Positions 1 through 8,526 of a stretch of DNA of 64,000 nucleotides are shown here, in pieces. The stretch's first letter is position 1, and each line of letters starts with the position of its first letter. Made by a program: the position numbers and the translations under genes. Origin of the DNA: Sphaerisporangium sp040649355 (GTDB lineage: Bacteria; Actinomycetota; Actinomycetes; Streptosporangiales; Streptosporangiaceae). Below the pieces are notes generated by a model. The model saw only the letters and a list, made by a program, of their open reading frames with translations. It ran no database searches and was not told the origin of the DNA. The stretch lies in NCBI RefSeq assembly GCF_043197795.1, contig NZ_JBICTU010000009.1, positions 124,001 through 188,000 of the forward strand. Direction: 5' to 3'.

Positions 1-1
1 C

Positions 2-844
2 CTGCTCGCCCTCGCCGGCGCTTCGGGGGCCTCGGCGAACGCCGCCAGCGGCCGGGTGGTCCTCGGGTGGTTCCCCGCCGAGCGGCGCGGTGTGGCGATG
101 GGCTGGCGGCAGACCGCGCAGCCCATCGGGGTGGCCGTGGCGGGCGCCGTCCTGCCGTCCATGGGAAGCCTGCGTGCCGCCCTCCTCACGATGGCCGGCA
201 TCTGCCTGGTCACGGCCGTCGCGGTCGCGTCCATGGTCGTCGACCCTCCGCGCGGCCGCGCCCGGCCGGGAGAGCGGACGGAGTCGCCCTATCGCTCCCC
301 GCGGCTGTGGCGCGTCCACGCGGCGAGCATGCTGCTGGTCGTCCCCCAGTTCGCGACGGCGACGTTCGCGCTCACCTATCTGGTGGCCGAGCGCCACTGG
401 CATCCCGCGAGCGCGGGACAGCTCGTGGCGGTCGCGCAGTTCGCGGGGGCGGGCGGGCGCCTCCTGTGCGGGCGGTGGTCCGACTGGGCGCGCAGCCGCG
501 TACGTCCCATGCGGCAGCTCGCGCTCGTCAACGCGAGCGTGATGGTCCTGCTGGCGCTCGCGGTGCAGGCGGGCTCCACGGCGGGGACGCCGCTGCTGAT
601 CACCGCGCTGGTGATCTCGATGAGCGGCAACGGCCTCGCGTTCACCGCCGTGTCCGAGATGGCCGGAGCGGCCTGGGCGGGCCGGGCGCTGGGCGGCCAG
701 AACACGGTGCAGAACGTGGCCGCGGCGGCCACCCCCGCCGCGCTGGGCGTGCTCATCACCCAGACCGGATTCGGCGCCGCCTTCGGCCTCGCGGGGGCCC
801 TCGCCCTGGCCGCCGCCCTCGCGACGCCCCCCGAAGGCACCTGA
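2..844 (+). CDS. MFS transporter, 3' part (cut by window start)
   Basis: The frame is open from the first bases, so the true start lies outside the window; about 280 residues are visible. It is a run of hydrophobic segments typical of the C-terminal half of a major facilitator superfamily permease. A cytoplasmic-loop signature (FPAERRGVAMGWRQ) lies near residue 25, and a GRLLCGRWSDW loop near residue 150 resembles MFS motif A (G-x-L-x-D-R). It would be an inner-membrane secondary transporter; nothing seen identifies the substrate. It stops 13 bp before the convergent CNNM gene. Family assignment is fairly safe; the specific role is unknown. Confidence 0.8.
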   Translation: MLALAGASGASANAASGRVVLGWFPAERRGVAMGWRQTAQPIGVAVAGAVLPSMGSLRAALLTMAGICLVTAVAVASMVVDPPRGRARPGERTESPYRSPRLWRVHAASMLLVVPQFATATFALTYLVAERHWHPASAGQLVAVAQFAGAGGRLLCGRWSDWARSRVRPMRQLALVNASVMVLLALAVQAGSTAGTPLLITALVISMSGNGLAFTAVSEMAGAAWAGRALGGQNTVQNVAAAATPAALGVLITQTGFGAAFGLAGALALAAALATPPEGT

Positions 845-857
845 CCCGACGTCCCGG

Positions 858-1904
858 CTACCTCGCGCGGGCGCCGGCGGTGGCCGTACGGGTGTTGAGA
901 AGCTCGCCGACGAGGTCGGTGAGGCTGACGAGGCCGGTGACCCGCCCATCCTTGTCCGTGACGAGCCCCAGGTGCGCGTGGGCGTCCTGGAGGCGCGCCA
1001 CGGCCTCCGGAACCGTCGTGGACGCCTCCAGGCGCGGAGCGGGGCTCATGAGCTTCTCAGGCGCGTTGCCGGGGTTGATCAGCGTGTCGCGTACGTGCAG
1101 CACGCCGAGCACGTCCTCGGGGGAGCCGCCGTTGACCAGCAGGCGCAGGTGGCCGCTCAACGCGGCCACGTCGCGGACGAGGTCGTCCGGCGCCCCGGCC
1201 GGCACGGCCGTGGCCGTCTCGATCGGCACCATGAGCCGCTCGACCGACTGCGACTGCACCTTGAGCGCCCGGGTCAGCAGGTCGTGCTCGTCCCTGTCCA
1301 GAAGGCCCATACGGCCCGACTCGCCCACCAGCATCGCGAGCTGCGGCGGGGTGCGCGTGGTAGCCAGCTCGTCCTTCGGCCGGACGCCGAACGCCCGCAG
1401 CAGCCCGTTGGACAGGCCGTTGAGGGTCGCGAGCACCGGCCGGGCGATCCACGTGAAACCGCGGAAGGGCAGCGCCAGCGCCATCGCGGCCCGCTCGGGG
1501 TGGGTCAGGGCCCACGACTTGGGCGCCATCTCCCCCGCCACCATGTGCAGGAACGTGATGATCGCCAGCGCGATGACGTACGCGACGCCCACCCGCACCG
1601 ACTCGGGAAGGCCGACCAGTCCGAAGACAGGCTCCAGCAGGTGCTCGATCGCCGGCTCGGTGACCATGGCGAGGCCCAGGGAGCACAGCGTGATGCCCAG
1701 CTGGGCTCCGGCCAGCATGAGGGACAGCTCGCGCCCGTTGCGGAGCGCGGCCCGTCCGGCCGTCCTGGTCAGGCGGCCGCCGCCGGCTGCCGCCTCTTCC
1801 AGGCGGTGCCGCTTGGAGGAGACCACGGCGAACTCGGCCGCGACGAACAGGCCGTTGCCGATCAGCAGGACGACGCCGAGCAGCAGTGCGGTCACGGTGT
1901 TCAT
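858..1904 (-). CDS. CNNM/hemolysin-C-like membrane protein, short form (DUF21 + CBS pair)
   Basis: A 348-aa protein. It has an N-terminal DUF21/CNNM membrane domain (about residues 1-190, starting with a hydrophobic helix and the family-typical AAEFAVVSSKRHRLEE region), then a CBS-domain pair (about 200-345). Unlike its neighbour it ends just after the second CBS domain and lacks the C-terminal CorC_HlyC domain. The family is linked to Mg2+/Co2+ efflux or regulation of divalent-cation transport (family knowledge). Its ATG overlaps the stop of the upstream paralogue in an ATGA (1901-1904), so the two are probably translated as a coupled pair and may form a heteromer (inference). Confidence 0.88.
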   Translation of the reverse strand: MNTVTALLLGVVLLIGNGLFVAAEFAVVSSKRHRLEEAAAGGGRLTRTAGRAALRNGRELSLMLAGAQLGITLCSLGLAMVTEPAIEHLLEPVFGLVGLPESVRVGVAYVIALAIITFLHMVAGEMAPKSWALTHPERAAMALALPFRGFTWIARPVLATLNGLSNGLLRAFGVRPKDELATTRTPPQLAMLVGESGRMGLLDRDEHDLLTRALKVQSQSVERLMVPIETATAVPAGAPDDLVRDVAALSGHLRLLVNGGSPEDVLGVLHVRDTLINPGNAPEKLMSPAPRLEASTTVPEAVARLQDAHAHLGLVTDKDGRVTGLVSLTDLVGELLNTRTATAGARAR

Positions 1905-3262
1905 CGGGCCTCACCTCCCACGATCGCCGCGTCGGCGACCCGGGGCGCGAGCCGTACCCGGCCGGGGACCCTGCGCTGCACATCGAGCACGGTGAGCAGG
2001 ACGTGCTTCTCGGCGGGCTCGTCCTCGTCGAGGAGGTCCCGCTCGGTGGTCAGCGGCACGGTGACCTCGTCGCCCGGCTCGGCCAGGCGGCCGAGGCGGG
2101 CCATGATCAGGCCGGCCACGGTGTCGTAGTCCTCGCTCTCGGGAAGCCCCAGGCCGGTCGCGCGCTCGACCTCGTCCAGCCGCAGGGTGCCGGGCACGTC
2201 CCAGGTGCCGTCGTCCTGGGCCACGGCCTCGTCCGGCTCGGGGTCGTTCTCGTCCATCAGCTCGCCGACGAGCTCCTCGGCGAGGTCCTCCATCGTCACG
2301 ACGCCGGCGAGCCCGCCGTACTCGTCGATGACGCACGCCAGCTCGCTGCCGGCCGTGCGCATGCGCTCCAGCAGCGCGGGCAGCGGCAGCGTGGTGGGCA
2401 CGAGCAGGGGCGCGCCGGTGATGCGCTCGATGGGCTCGTCGTAGGACTCGCCGCGAAGCAGCTCGCTCAGGCCGGTCACCCCGACGACGTCGCCGCCGTC
2501 CGCGCCCAGCACGGGGTAGCGGGAGTGGCCCGAGGACTTCACGGCCTCCAGCAGGTCGGACGCGGGCCGTCCGGCGCGGAGCGAGACCACCCGGGGCCGG
2601 GGGACCATGACGTCCTCGGCGGTGCGGTCGCCGAACTCCAGCGCGCGCTCCAGCAGGTCCGACAGGCGCTCGGAAAGCTCCCCGGCGGCCTCGGACTCGG
2701 CGATGATGCGCGACAGCTCCTCCGGCGTGGCACCGTGCTCGACCTCCTCCACCGGCTCCACGCCGGCAAGGCGGAGCAGGCGGGTGGCCGAGGCGTCGAA
2801 GAGCCGGATGACGGGGCCCGCGACGGCCATGTAGATCAGCGTGGACCTGGAAAGCCATTTGGCGACCGGCTCGGGCCGGGCGATTCCGAGGTTCTTGGGG
2901 ATCAGCTCACCCAGTACCATCTGGACGATCGTGGCGATCACCAGGCCGAGGGCCACCGCGATGCCGGGGACCACCGCCTCCGGGACGCCCAGGGCGGAAA
3001 GGCCAGGGCTGATCAGCGGGGTGAGGGCGGGTTCGGTGACGAAGCCCACGAGCAGTGTGGTCACGGTGATGCCGAGCTGCGCGCCCGACAGCATGAACGA
3101 GAGCCTTCCGGTGACCTTGAGCGCCCGCTCGGCGGCGGCGTCGCCCGCTGCGGCCTGCTCCCGGAGGGTCGACCGGTCGGCCGCGATGAACGCGAACTCC
3201 TGCGCGACGAAGTAGCCGGTCGCGAGGGTGAGAAGTAGTACGGCCGGCAGACCGAGAACCAT
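1901..3262 (-). CDS. CNNM/hemolysin-C-like membrane protein, long form (DUF21 + CBS pair + CorC_HlyC)
   Basis: A 453-aa protein using the ATG at 3262; an in-frame ATG 21 codons upstream would add a non-hydrophobic leader ahead of the first membrane helix, so I prefer the shorter form. Order: DUF21 membrane domain (1-190), CBS pair (about 210-340) and a C-terminal CorC_HlyC transporter-associated domain. The hallmark IDEYGGLAGVVTMEDLAEE lies at the end of the second CBS domain. Likely role: a divalent-cation (Mg2+/Co2+) efflux-type membrane protein. First gene of the two-gene operon with the short paralogue. The 280-bp region upstream is shared with the divergent LCP gene. Confidence 0.9.
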   Translation of the reverse strand: MVLGLPAVLLLTLATGYFVAQEFAFIAADRSTLREQAAAGDAAAERALKVTGRLSFMLSGAQLGITVTTLLVGFVTEPALTPLISPGLSALGVPEAVVPGIAVALGLVIATIVQMVLGELIPKNLGIARPEPVAKWLSRSTLIYMAVAGPVIRLFDASATRLLRLAGVEPVEEVEHGATPEELSRIIAESEAAGELSERLSDLLERALEFGDRTAEDVMVPRPRVVSLRAGRPASDLLEAVKSSGHSRYPVLGADGGDVVGVTGLSELLRGESYDEPIERITGAPLLVPTTLPLPALLERMRTAGSELACVIDEYGGLAGVVTMEDLAEELVGELMDENDPEPDEAVAQDDGTWDVPGTLRLDEVERATGLGLPESEDYDTVAGLIMARLGRLAEPGDEVTVPLTTERDLLDEDEPAEKHVLLTVLDVQRRVPGRVRLAPRVADAAIVGGEAR

Positions 3263-3541
3263 GGTCACTGGTCTGCCATCCCCGATTGAATTGGGCCCGT
3301 GCCGTGGCACGGGCATGTACTCCACGGGTCGGGAGCGGACACGACTGTCCTTTCGCTAGAGGTCGTCGATAACCGTAACGGTCCAGGCTCGACCAATGTT
3401 TCCCGCGGCACGACATTGGTGACTTACTGTGACTCTGCGTACTTTTACATGAGAAAAGCTTGGTGACGGAACGCCCCGCGTAGACGCGACGGCGTAGCTT
3501 CGAAAGCAAAGCGGCTCTAGCCACAGGACGGGGACGACAAC
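3263..3541. promoter_or_regulatory. Divergent intergenic region between CNNM and LCP genes
   Basis: 279 bp between two divergent starts, presumed to carry promoters for both. The stretch 3360-3500 is AT-richer than its surroundings. A GGAAC at about 3467-3471 is followed roughly 18 bp later by GCGTAG; this loosely resembles an ECF-type promoter, but the match is too weak to call. No clear operator or riboswitch seen. Confidence 0.35.
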
Positions 3542-4906
3542 GTGGGCGATTGGCCTGGAGACCGGTCGGGGGGGTCCGACGAGAAGGGGTCCCACGAGGG
3601 GCCGACCCGGGCTCTGCGCCGTCCGGCCGGAGCCGGAGGCGAAGGGGCGTATCCGCCGGCGGGCGGGGACGGTGACGAGCCCTACTCGGCGGGTCAGCCG
3701 GCGCACCGCTTCCCGCAGGGCTCGCGTGACCGGGGCGGCCGGGCCGGCTCCGAGGACGAGGAGCGAACCCGCCAGCAGGCCTTCCCCGGAGGCGGGGAGG
3801 CACCGGCTTCCGGAGAGCCCTCCAAGGGGAGATCGCGCGTGTACGGCAAGCCGCGGTCCGGCCAGGCGCCGATCCGGCCCCTGTCGAGCCCGGAGACGCC
3901 CAAGACGCATCCGTCCGGCGGCCCCGGGGCCGCCGAGCCGAAGGCCCGCGGCCCGAGGCGGACGGGCCGTCTGGTGGTCAGGATCCTCGTGATCCTGCTG
4001 GTGGTGCTGCTCGTGCTCGGCCTGGTCGGGTTCTTCTGGATCAACTCCCGCATCACCAGCGTCGAGTCGCTCACCGACTATGACGGCCGTCCCGCTGCCA
4101 CCCCCGGCGAAGACTGGCTGCTGGTCGGCTCCGACAGCCGGGCCGGGCTGACGGCCGCCCAGCGCAAGAAGCTCGCCACCGGCCGTGCCGTCGGCAAGCG
4201 CACCGACACGATGATGCTCCTGCACATCCCGAGCGGCGGCGGCAAGCCCACCCTCGTCAGCCTGCCCCGCGACTCCTACGTCCCCATCGACGGGCACGGC
4301 AGCGACAAGCTGAACGCCGCGTACGCCTTCGGCGGCCCCAAGCTGCTGACCAAGACGGTCGAGAAGGTCACCGACATCCGTGTCGACCACTATATGGAGA
4401 TCGGATTCGGCGGCTTCGTCGGCATCGTGGACGCGATCGGCGGCGTCAACATCTGCGTCAAGCAGAACATCAAGGACCACAAGGCCGGCATCAACCTCAA
4501 GAAGGGCTGCCAGGACATGGACGGCGGCACCGCCCTTGGGTACGTCCGCACCCGCGCGACCGGCGCGCTGCCCGACTTCGACCGCACCCAGCGCCAGCGC
4601 CAGTTCTTCGGCGCCGTGGTGAAGAAGGCCGCGAGCCCGGGCGTCCTGGTCAACCCGTTCCGCTCGATCCCGCTGGCGATGAGCGCGACCGACTCGGTGG
4701 CGGTCGACCCGGGCACGGGAGCCTTCGACATGCTGTCGCTGGGGCTCGCGATGAGCGGCGATCCGATCGCCACCGCCGTGCCCGTGGGCTCGCTGCCCAC
4801 GATCAACGGCGCCTCCGTCGTGAAGTGGGACACCGAGCGCGCTCTGCGGCTCTTCAAGGCCCTGGCCGAGGACAAGCCGGTGCCGGAGGACGTCCTCACC
4901 AAGTAG
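3542..4906 (+). CDS. LytR-CpsA-Psr (LCP) family cell-wall glycopolymer ligase
   Basis: A 454-aa protein starting at GTG. The first 135 residues are a low-complexity, charged, Gly/Pro/Arg-rich cytoplasmic region, unusually long for the family. One membrane helix follows (about 140-165, rich in Leu and Val), then an extracytoplasmic LCP domain (about 190-440). LCP landmarks: LLVGSDSRAG, DTMMLLHIP, LPRDSYVPI and the Arg-rich RTRATGALPDFDRTQRQRQ; the Arg and Asp residues of these motifs bind pyrophosphate and Mg2+ in known members. LCP enzymes move undecaprenyl-phosphate-linked glycopolymers onto peptidoglycan. Single-gene transcript, followed by a strong hairpin. Confidence 0.92.
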   Translation: MGDWPGDRSGGSDEKGSHEGPTRALRRPAGAGGEGAYPPAGGDGDEPYSAGQPAHRFPQGSRDRGGRAGSEDEERTRQQAFPGGGEAPASGEPSKGRSRVYGKPRSGQAPIRPLSSPETPKTHPSGGPGAAEPKARGPRRTGRLVVRILVILLVVLLVLGLVGFFWINSRITSVESLTDYDGRPAATPGEDWLLVGSDSRAGLTAAQRKKLATGRAVGKRTDTMMLLHIPSGGGKPTLVSLPRDSYVPIDGHGSDKLNAAYAFGGPKLLTKTVEKVTDIRVDHYMEIGFGGFVGIVDAIGGVNICVKQNIKDHKAGINLKKGCQDMDGGTALGYVRTRATGALPDFDRTQRQRQFFGAVVKKAASPGVLVNPFRSIPLAMSATDSVAVDPGTGAFDMLSLGLAMSGDPIATAVPVGSLPTINGASVVKWDTERALRLFKALAEDKPVPEDVLTK

Positions 4907-4984
4907 GCGCGACACGCGCGCCGAGCCGAGGGGGCGGACGCGCGCCGAGCCGAGGAGCAGGCGCGCGCCGGGGCGAGGAGCAGG

Positions 4985-5024
4985 CGCGACGCGCGCTGTG
5001 GGTACAGCTCAGGCGCGCGTCGCG
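4985..5024 (+). terminator. GC-rich hairpin after the LCP gene
   Basis: Perfect 11-bp inverted repeat, arms 4985-4995 and 5014-5024, with an 18-nt loop and no T-run. It follows imperfect repeats of a GCGCGCCGAGCCGAGG-like unit (4916-4985). Probable transcription barrier; a rho-independent terminator without a U-tract is common in high-GC actinobacteria. Confidence 0.45.
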
Positions 5025-5052
5025 GGTCCTCGCGAGCGGTTAGTGTGATGGC

Positions 5053-5931
5053 ATGCCCGAGCTTCCCGAGGTGGAGTCGCTCGCCGAGTTCCTGCGCGAA
5101 CGGGCCGTCGGCCGCCCGGTCGCCGCCGTCGACGTGGTGGCCTTCCAGGCGCTGAAGACCGTGGACCCGCCGGTGACCTCGCTGGCAGGGCTGACGGTGA
5201 CGAGTGTCGCCCGTCACGGCAAGTTCCTCGACCTCGACTGCGACGGGCTCCATTTCATCACCCACCTCGCCCGTGGCGGCTGGCTCCGCTGGCGCGACGA
5301 CTTCTCCGGGGCCAAGCCCGTACGTCCCGGCAAGGGCCCCCTCGCGGCCCGCGTGCGGTTCGCGCCCGGCGACGACGGCAGGCAGCCCGGATTCGAGCTC
5401 ACCGAGGCGGGCACCCAGAAGCGGCTCGCGGTCTACGTCGTCCGCGACCCCGGCGAGGTTCCCGGCATCGCGAGCCTCGGCCCCGATCCGCTCGCGCCCG
5501 AGTTCACCGTGGACGTGCTCAAGGGCATCCTCGGCGGCAGCCGCACCCGCATCAAGGGGCTCCTGCGCGACCAGAAGGTGATCGCCGGCATCGGCAACGC
5601 CTACTCCGACGAGGTGCTGCACGTGGCCAAGATGTCCCCGTTCAAGATCGCGGGGTCGCTGACCGACGACGCGGTGGCGGGCCTGCACGAGTCGATCGTC
5701 AGCACGCTGCGGGCGGCCGTCGAGCGCTCTCGCGGCATCGCCGCGAAGGATCTCAAGACCGAGAAGAAGTCGGGTCTGCGGGTCCACGGGCGTGCCGGGC
5801 AGCAGTGCGAGGTGTGCGGGGACACGATCAGGGAGGTGTCGTTCGCCGACTCCTCCCTGCAGTACTGCCCGACGTGCCAGACCGGCGGGAAGCCGCTAGC
5901 CGACCGCAGGCTGTCCCGCCTTCTCAAATAG
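5053..5931 (+). CDS. Fpg/Nei-family DNA glycosylase / AP lyase
   Basis: A 292-aa base-excision-repair enzyme. The protein begins MPELPEVE: after Met removal, Pro and Glu are the catalytic N-terminal pair of the family. Lys57 in ARHGKFL matches the conserved catalytic lysine. A helix-two-turn-helix region contains NAYSDEVL (about 180), and a C-terminal zinc finger has CEVC and CPTC pairs (about 252-275). It should excise oxidised bases and cut the abasic site. The N-terminal half differs from classical MutM, so substrate preference (8-oxoG or other lesions) is open. It stands alone; its start lies 28 bp after the hairpin downstream of the LCP gene. Confidence 0.9.
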   Translation: MPELPEVESLAEFLRERAVGRPVAAVDVVAFQALKTVDPPVTSLAGLTVTSVARHGKFLDLDCDGLHFITHLARGGWLRWRDDFSGAKPVRPGKGPLAARVRFAPGDDGRQPGFELTEAGTQKRLAVYVVRDPGEVPGIASLGPDPLAPEFTVDVLKGILGGSRTRIKGLLRDQKVIAGIGNAYSDEVLHVAKMSPFKIAGSLTDDAVAGLHESIVSTLRAAVERSRGIAAKDLKTEKKSGLRVHGRAGQQCEVCGDTIREVSFADSSLQYCPTCQTGGKPLADRRLSRLLK

Positions 5932-6020
5932 CCCACCGGGGCCTTCTCGGGGAGAAATCAACGCTCGGTCAGTAATGACAACCCTCCGTTAGCGGACGGA
6001 AAGCTCGCAGAGCGGGGACA

Positions 6021-6353
6021 ATGAACGGCATGAACGTCCCTGAGATCGAGGCCAAGGCCGTACCCGACGATGTCTTCCTGCTCGACGTGCGCGAGCCCGA
6101 CGAGTGGCTGGCGGGGCACGCTCCGGCGGCCGTCCACATCCCGCTCGGCGCGCTGCAGCAGAGGGTCGACGAGGTCCCGGCCGGCGTGCCGGTCTACGTC
6201 GTCTGCCGGGTCGGAGGCAGGTCCGCGAGGGCCGCGGCGTGGCTCAACCACGTGGGCCGAGAGGCGATCAACGTCGGTGGCGGCATGCAGTCGTGGGCCG
6301 CGGCCGGCCGTCCGATGGTGGCCGAAAACGGGGGGCAGCCCTTCGTCGCCTAG
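6021..6353 (+). CDS. Single-domain rhodanese-like sulfurtransferase
   Basis: A 110-aa single rhodanese domain. Visible landmarks are LLDVREPDEW near the N-terminus and the active-site loop VYVVCRVGGRS with the catalytic Cys at about residue 62, followed by the usual Arg/Ser-rich loop. Such proteins carry a persulfide and transfer sulfane sulfur. A second in-frame ATG lies 3 codons in; the first has AGCGGGGA just upstream and is preferred. It lies just upstream of a TPP riboswitch; supplying sulfur for thiamine synthesis is only a suggestion from position. Confidence 0.88.
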   Translation: MNGMNVPEIEAKAVPDDVFLLDVREPDEWLAGHAPAAVHIPLGALQQRVDEVPAGVPVYVVCRVGGRSARAAAWLNHVGREAINVGGGMQSWAAAGRPMVAENGGQPFVA

Positions 6354-6385
6354 CGGCGGAGTGTAATAATTCGGTCAAAATCCAT

Positions 6386-6490
6386 ACCGCGGGAGCTCGG
6401 GCGCAACCGGGCTGAGAGGGCGGTTCCCAGTGACACTGGGCGCGCCGCCGACCGCATGAACCTGTCCGGGTAATGCCGGCGTAGGGAGCG
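6386..6490 (+). promoter_or_regulatory. TPP (thiamine pyrophosphate) riboswitch, THI element
   Basis: The sequence carries the conserved THI-box blocks in order: GGGAGCTCGG near 6391, CTGAGAGGG near 6412, ACCGCATGAACCTGTCCGG (about 6451-6469) and GTAATGCCGGCGTAGGGAG ending near 6488. The P2/P3 and P4/P5 arms of the aptamer are readable. The last block includes AGGGAG, which is also the ribosome binding site for the gene starting at 6495. Control is therefore probably at translation initiation: bound TPP would sequester the site. This is the usual arrangement in actinobacteria. Confidence 0.95.
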
Positions 6491-6494
6491 TGCG

Positions 6495-7901
6495 ATGACG
6501 TCCGCCGTCGGCGAGGTCCCCCTGACACTCGACGAGGCCCCCCCGAAGACGCTGGGCCTGCTCGACCAGGGCGCCTTCTGGGCCAACCTCGGAGTGAGCC
6601 TCCTCGGCTTCTCGGGGGCCCTCTACCTGATCAACCCGCTGGGCGACGTCCCGCTGAGCCTCGGCGCGGCCGTCCTCGCGGCCGTGGCCGGAAGCCTGAT
6701 CGGCACCGTGATGGTCGGCCTCGCGGCGGTGCCGGGCGCGCGCACAGGCGCGCCGGCGATGGTGCTGCTGCGGGGCTTGTTCGGGGCCAGGCTTTCGTAC
6801 GTCCCGACGGTCCTGAACGTCGTGCAGATGCTCGGCTGGGGGGCCTTCGAGCTGTGGGTGATCGCCACCGGGGCGCGTGCGATCTTCGGTGACGCGGTGC
6901 CGTACTGGGTGTGGGTGGTGGCGGCGGGGCTGCTGACCATCGCCCTGACGATCAGGCCGCTGGGGGCGATCCGCCTGCTCCGGCGGTTCGTGACGGCGGG
7001 GGTGGTCGTCGCGATGGTGTGGCTCGCGGTGGCGCTGCTGCGCGAGGCACCCACCCTCGGAGGCGGGAACTGGAACGCCTTCGCCCCGGCCGTCGACTAC
7101 GTGATCGCGCTCTCGGTCTCCTGGGTGCCGGTGGCGGCCGACTACGCGCGGCACTCGCGGTCCGGGCGGGCGGCCTTCGCGGGGGTGGTCAGCGGCTACA
7201 CGATCGCCCAGGTCGCGTGCCTGGTCATCGGCGTCCTCGCGCTGGCCCTGGTCGGGAACGACCCCGACCGGGTGTGGGACGCCTTCGTCGCGGTGCCCCT
7301 CGGGGGGCTGTTCTTCGGAATCCTGGTGCTGCGCGAGGCCGACCAGTCGTTCGCCAACGTCTACTCCACGGCGATGTCCCTGCAGAACCTCCTGCCTAGG
7401 GTGGACCGGCGCGTCTTCTCGATCGTCGTCGGCGTGCTCACCACCGTCATCGCGCTCTTCGCCGACGTGAAATCCTACGGGGCGTTCCTCGGCGTCATCG
7501 GCGCGGTCTTCGTCCCGATGTTCGCCGTCCTCGTGGTCGACTACTTCCTGCTCGGCGGGGCCGCCAGGTGGGACACCTCGGCGGGGGCGCCCTCGCGGTG
7601 GGGGATGGTCGTGCCGTGGGTGCTCGGTTTCGTGGCGTACTGGCTGGTCACGGCGACGCCGACGGTGGCGTGGTGGGACTCGGTCTGGACGGCGCTCCGA
7701 GGCGCGATCGGCTTCGAGCGGCAGGTCTGGATGAACGCCGCGCTCGCCGCGTTCGTCGTCGCCGCGCTGGCGACGCTGCTCGGGCAGGCGTTCAGCGGGC
7801 GGGGTCTTCGAGGCGGAGGAGGAACTGCTTGGCGGCGAGGCCTCCGGCGTAGCCTCCGGGATGCCCCTGCGACTCGATCGCCCGGTGACACGGGACGATG
7901 A
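6495..7901 (+). CDS. cytX: NCS1/cytosine-permease-family transporter, probable hydroxymethylpyrimidine (thiamine precursor) permease
   Basis: A 468-aa membrane protein with about 12 hydrophobic segments and the look of the NCS1 purine-cytosine permease family (for example WANLGVSLLGFSG and VSWVPVAADYAR). The TPP riboswitch directly upstream assigns it to the thiamine regulon, where CytX-type permeases import hydroxymethylpyrimidine (established association). The last 35 or so residues are Arg/Gly-rich and lie antisense to the alkyltransferase gene, with a 110-bp convergent overlap (7792-7901). The real C-terminus of the ancestral protein may have been near residue 433, with this tail gained by read-through (inference). 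Confidence 0.88.
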   Translation: MTSAVGEVPLTLDEAPPKTLGLLDQGAFWANLGVSLLGFSGALYLINPLGDVPLSLGAAVLAAVAGSLIGTVMVGLAAVPGARTGAPAMVLLRGLFGARLSYVPTVLNVVQMLGWGAFELWVIATGARAIFGDAVPYWVWVVAAGLLTIALTIRPLGAIRLLRRFVTAGVVVAMVWLAVALLREAPTLGGGNWNAFAPAVDYVIALSVSWVPVAADYARHSRSGRAAFAGVVSGYTIAQVACLVIGVLALALVGNDPDRVWDAFVAVPLGGLFFGILVLREADQSFANVYSTAMSLQNLLPRVDRRVFSIVVGVLTTVIALFADVKSYGAFLGVIGAVFVPMFAVLVVDYFLLGGAARWDTSAGAPSRWGMVVPWVLGFVAYWLVTATPTVAWWDSVWTALRGAIGFERQVWMNAALAAFVVAALATLLGQAFSGRGLRGGGGTAWRRGLRRSLRDAPATRSPGDTGR

Positions 7902-8355
7902 CGCAGACCGGGTTGGCGGTCAGCGCGTTGCCTATCGCGCGTAGCGCCTGGGGCCGCCCGATGCGCTCGGCGATTTCGGGAAATGTCGTGACGCTTCCGT
8001 AGGGCACGGCCATCGTCATCTGGAGCACGGTACGCGCGAACGGCGTGGCCAGCCGGAGGTCGACGGGAAGGGTGAAGGCCCTGAGCCTGCCGGAGAAGTA
8101 CGCGTCGAGCTCACGGCGTATCGGATCGAGGCGCCGCGGGTCGGGCCCGATGAACGAGCCGATCTCGCGGGTGATGCGCGCGAAGACGACGTGCTCGTTC
8201 TCGTAGCTGCACGCGACCACGCCGCGCACGGTGACGGCGAGCGCCAGCCGCCCGACGGGGGTGTCGGTCATCCCGAAAGCGACGTCGGGTGGGGTCTCGC
8301 CCACATAGCCGGGAGCGGTCACCCGCACGAGGGCTTCGAGATCCCCTGTCGACAT
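7792..8355 (-). CDS. ogt: Methylated-DNA--[protein]-cysteine S-methyltransferase (MGMT/Ogt family)
   Basis: A 187-aa protein starting at the ATG at 8355, which has GGGAGGGG about 10 nt upstream; a longer in-frame start exists but lacks such a site. The C-terminal DNA-binding/active-site domain shows VPYGSVTTFPEIAERIG, the Arg-finger region RAIGNALTANP and the suicide-cysteine motif IVPCHRAI (Cys about 154). It removes alkyl groups from O6-alkylguanine by irreversible transfer to the Cys. The N-terminal ~80 residues are the weaker-conserved domain. It converges on and overlaps the permease gene by 110 bp. Confidence 0.92.
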   Translation of the reverse strand: MSTGDLEALVRVTAPGYVGETPPDVAFGMTDTPVGRLALAVTVRGVVACSYENEHVVFARITREIGSFIGPDPRRLDPIRRELDAYFSGRLRAFTLPVDLRLATPFARTVLQMTMAVPYGSVTTFPEIAERIGRPQALRAIGNALTANPVCVIVPCHRAIESQGHPGGYAGGLAAKQFLLRLEDPAR

Positions 8356-8526
8356 GGCCGCACCCCTCCCGGTCCCGCTACCAGGCAGCGTATAGGAGCG
8401 GAGGGTCCCACCGGCCGCGACGGCCACGCGCCGCGCGCCGTAGAAGACCCCGAGAGGGTACAGTCCCGACGAATGCGACTATTCGTACATCAAAAGTGCC
8501 AAGACGCGGGGGCAAAAACGGGCACG

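Noticed and set aside
67..1995. 642-aa open frame opposite to the MFS and CNNM genes
   Set aside because: Arg/Pro/Gly/His-rich composition typical of out-of-frame reading in high-GC DNA; no domain, and it crosses two real genes.
8191..8526. N-terminal extension of the PAS-GAF-PAS kinase
   Set aside because: Lies antisense to ogt and its leader and has no domain pattern; the first PAS domain starts soon after 8536.
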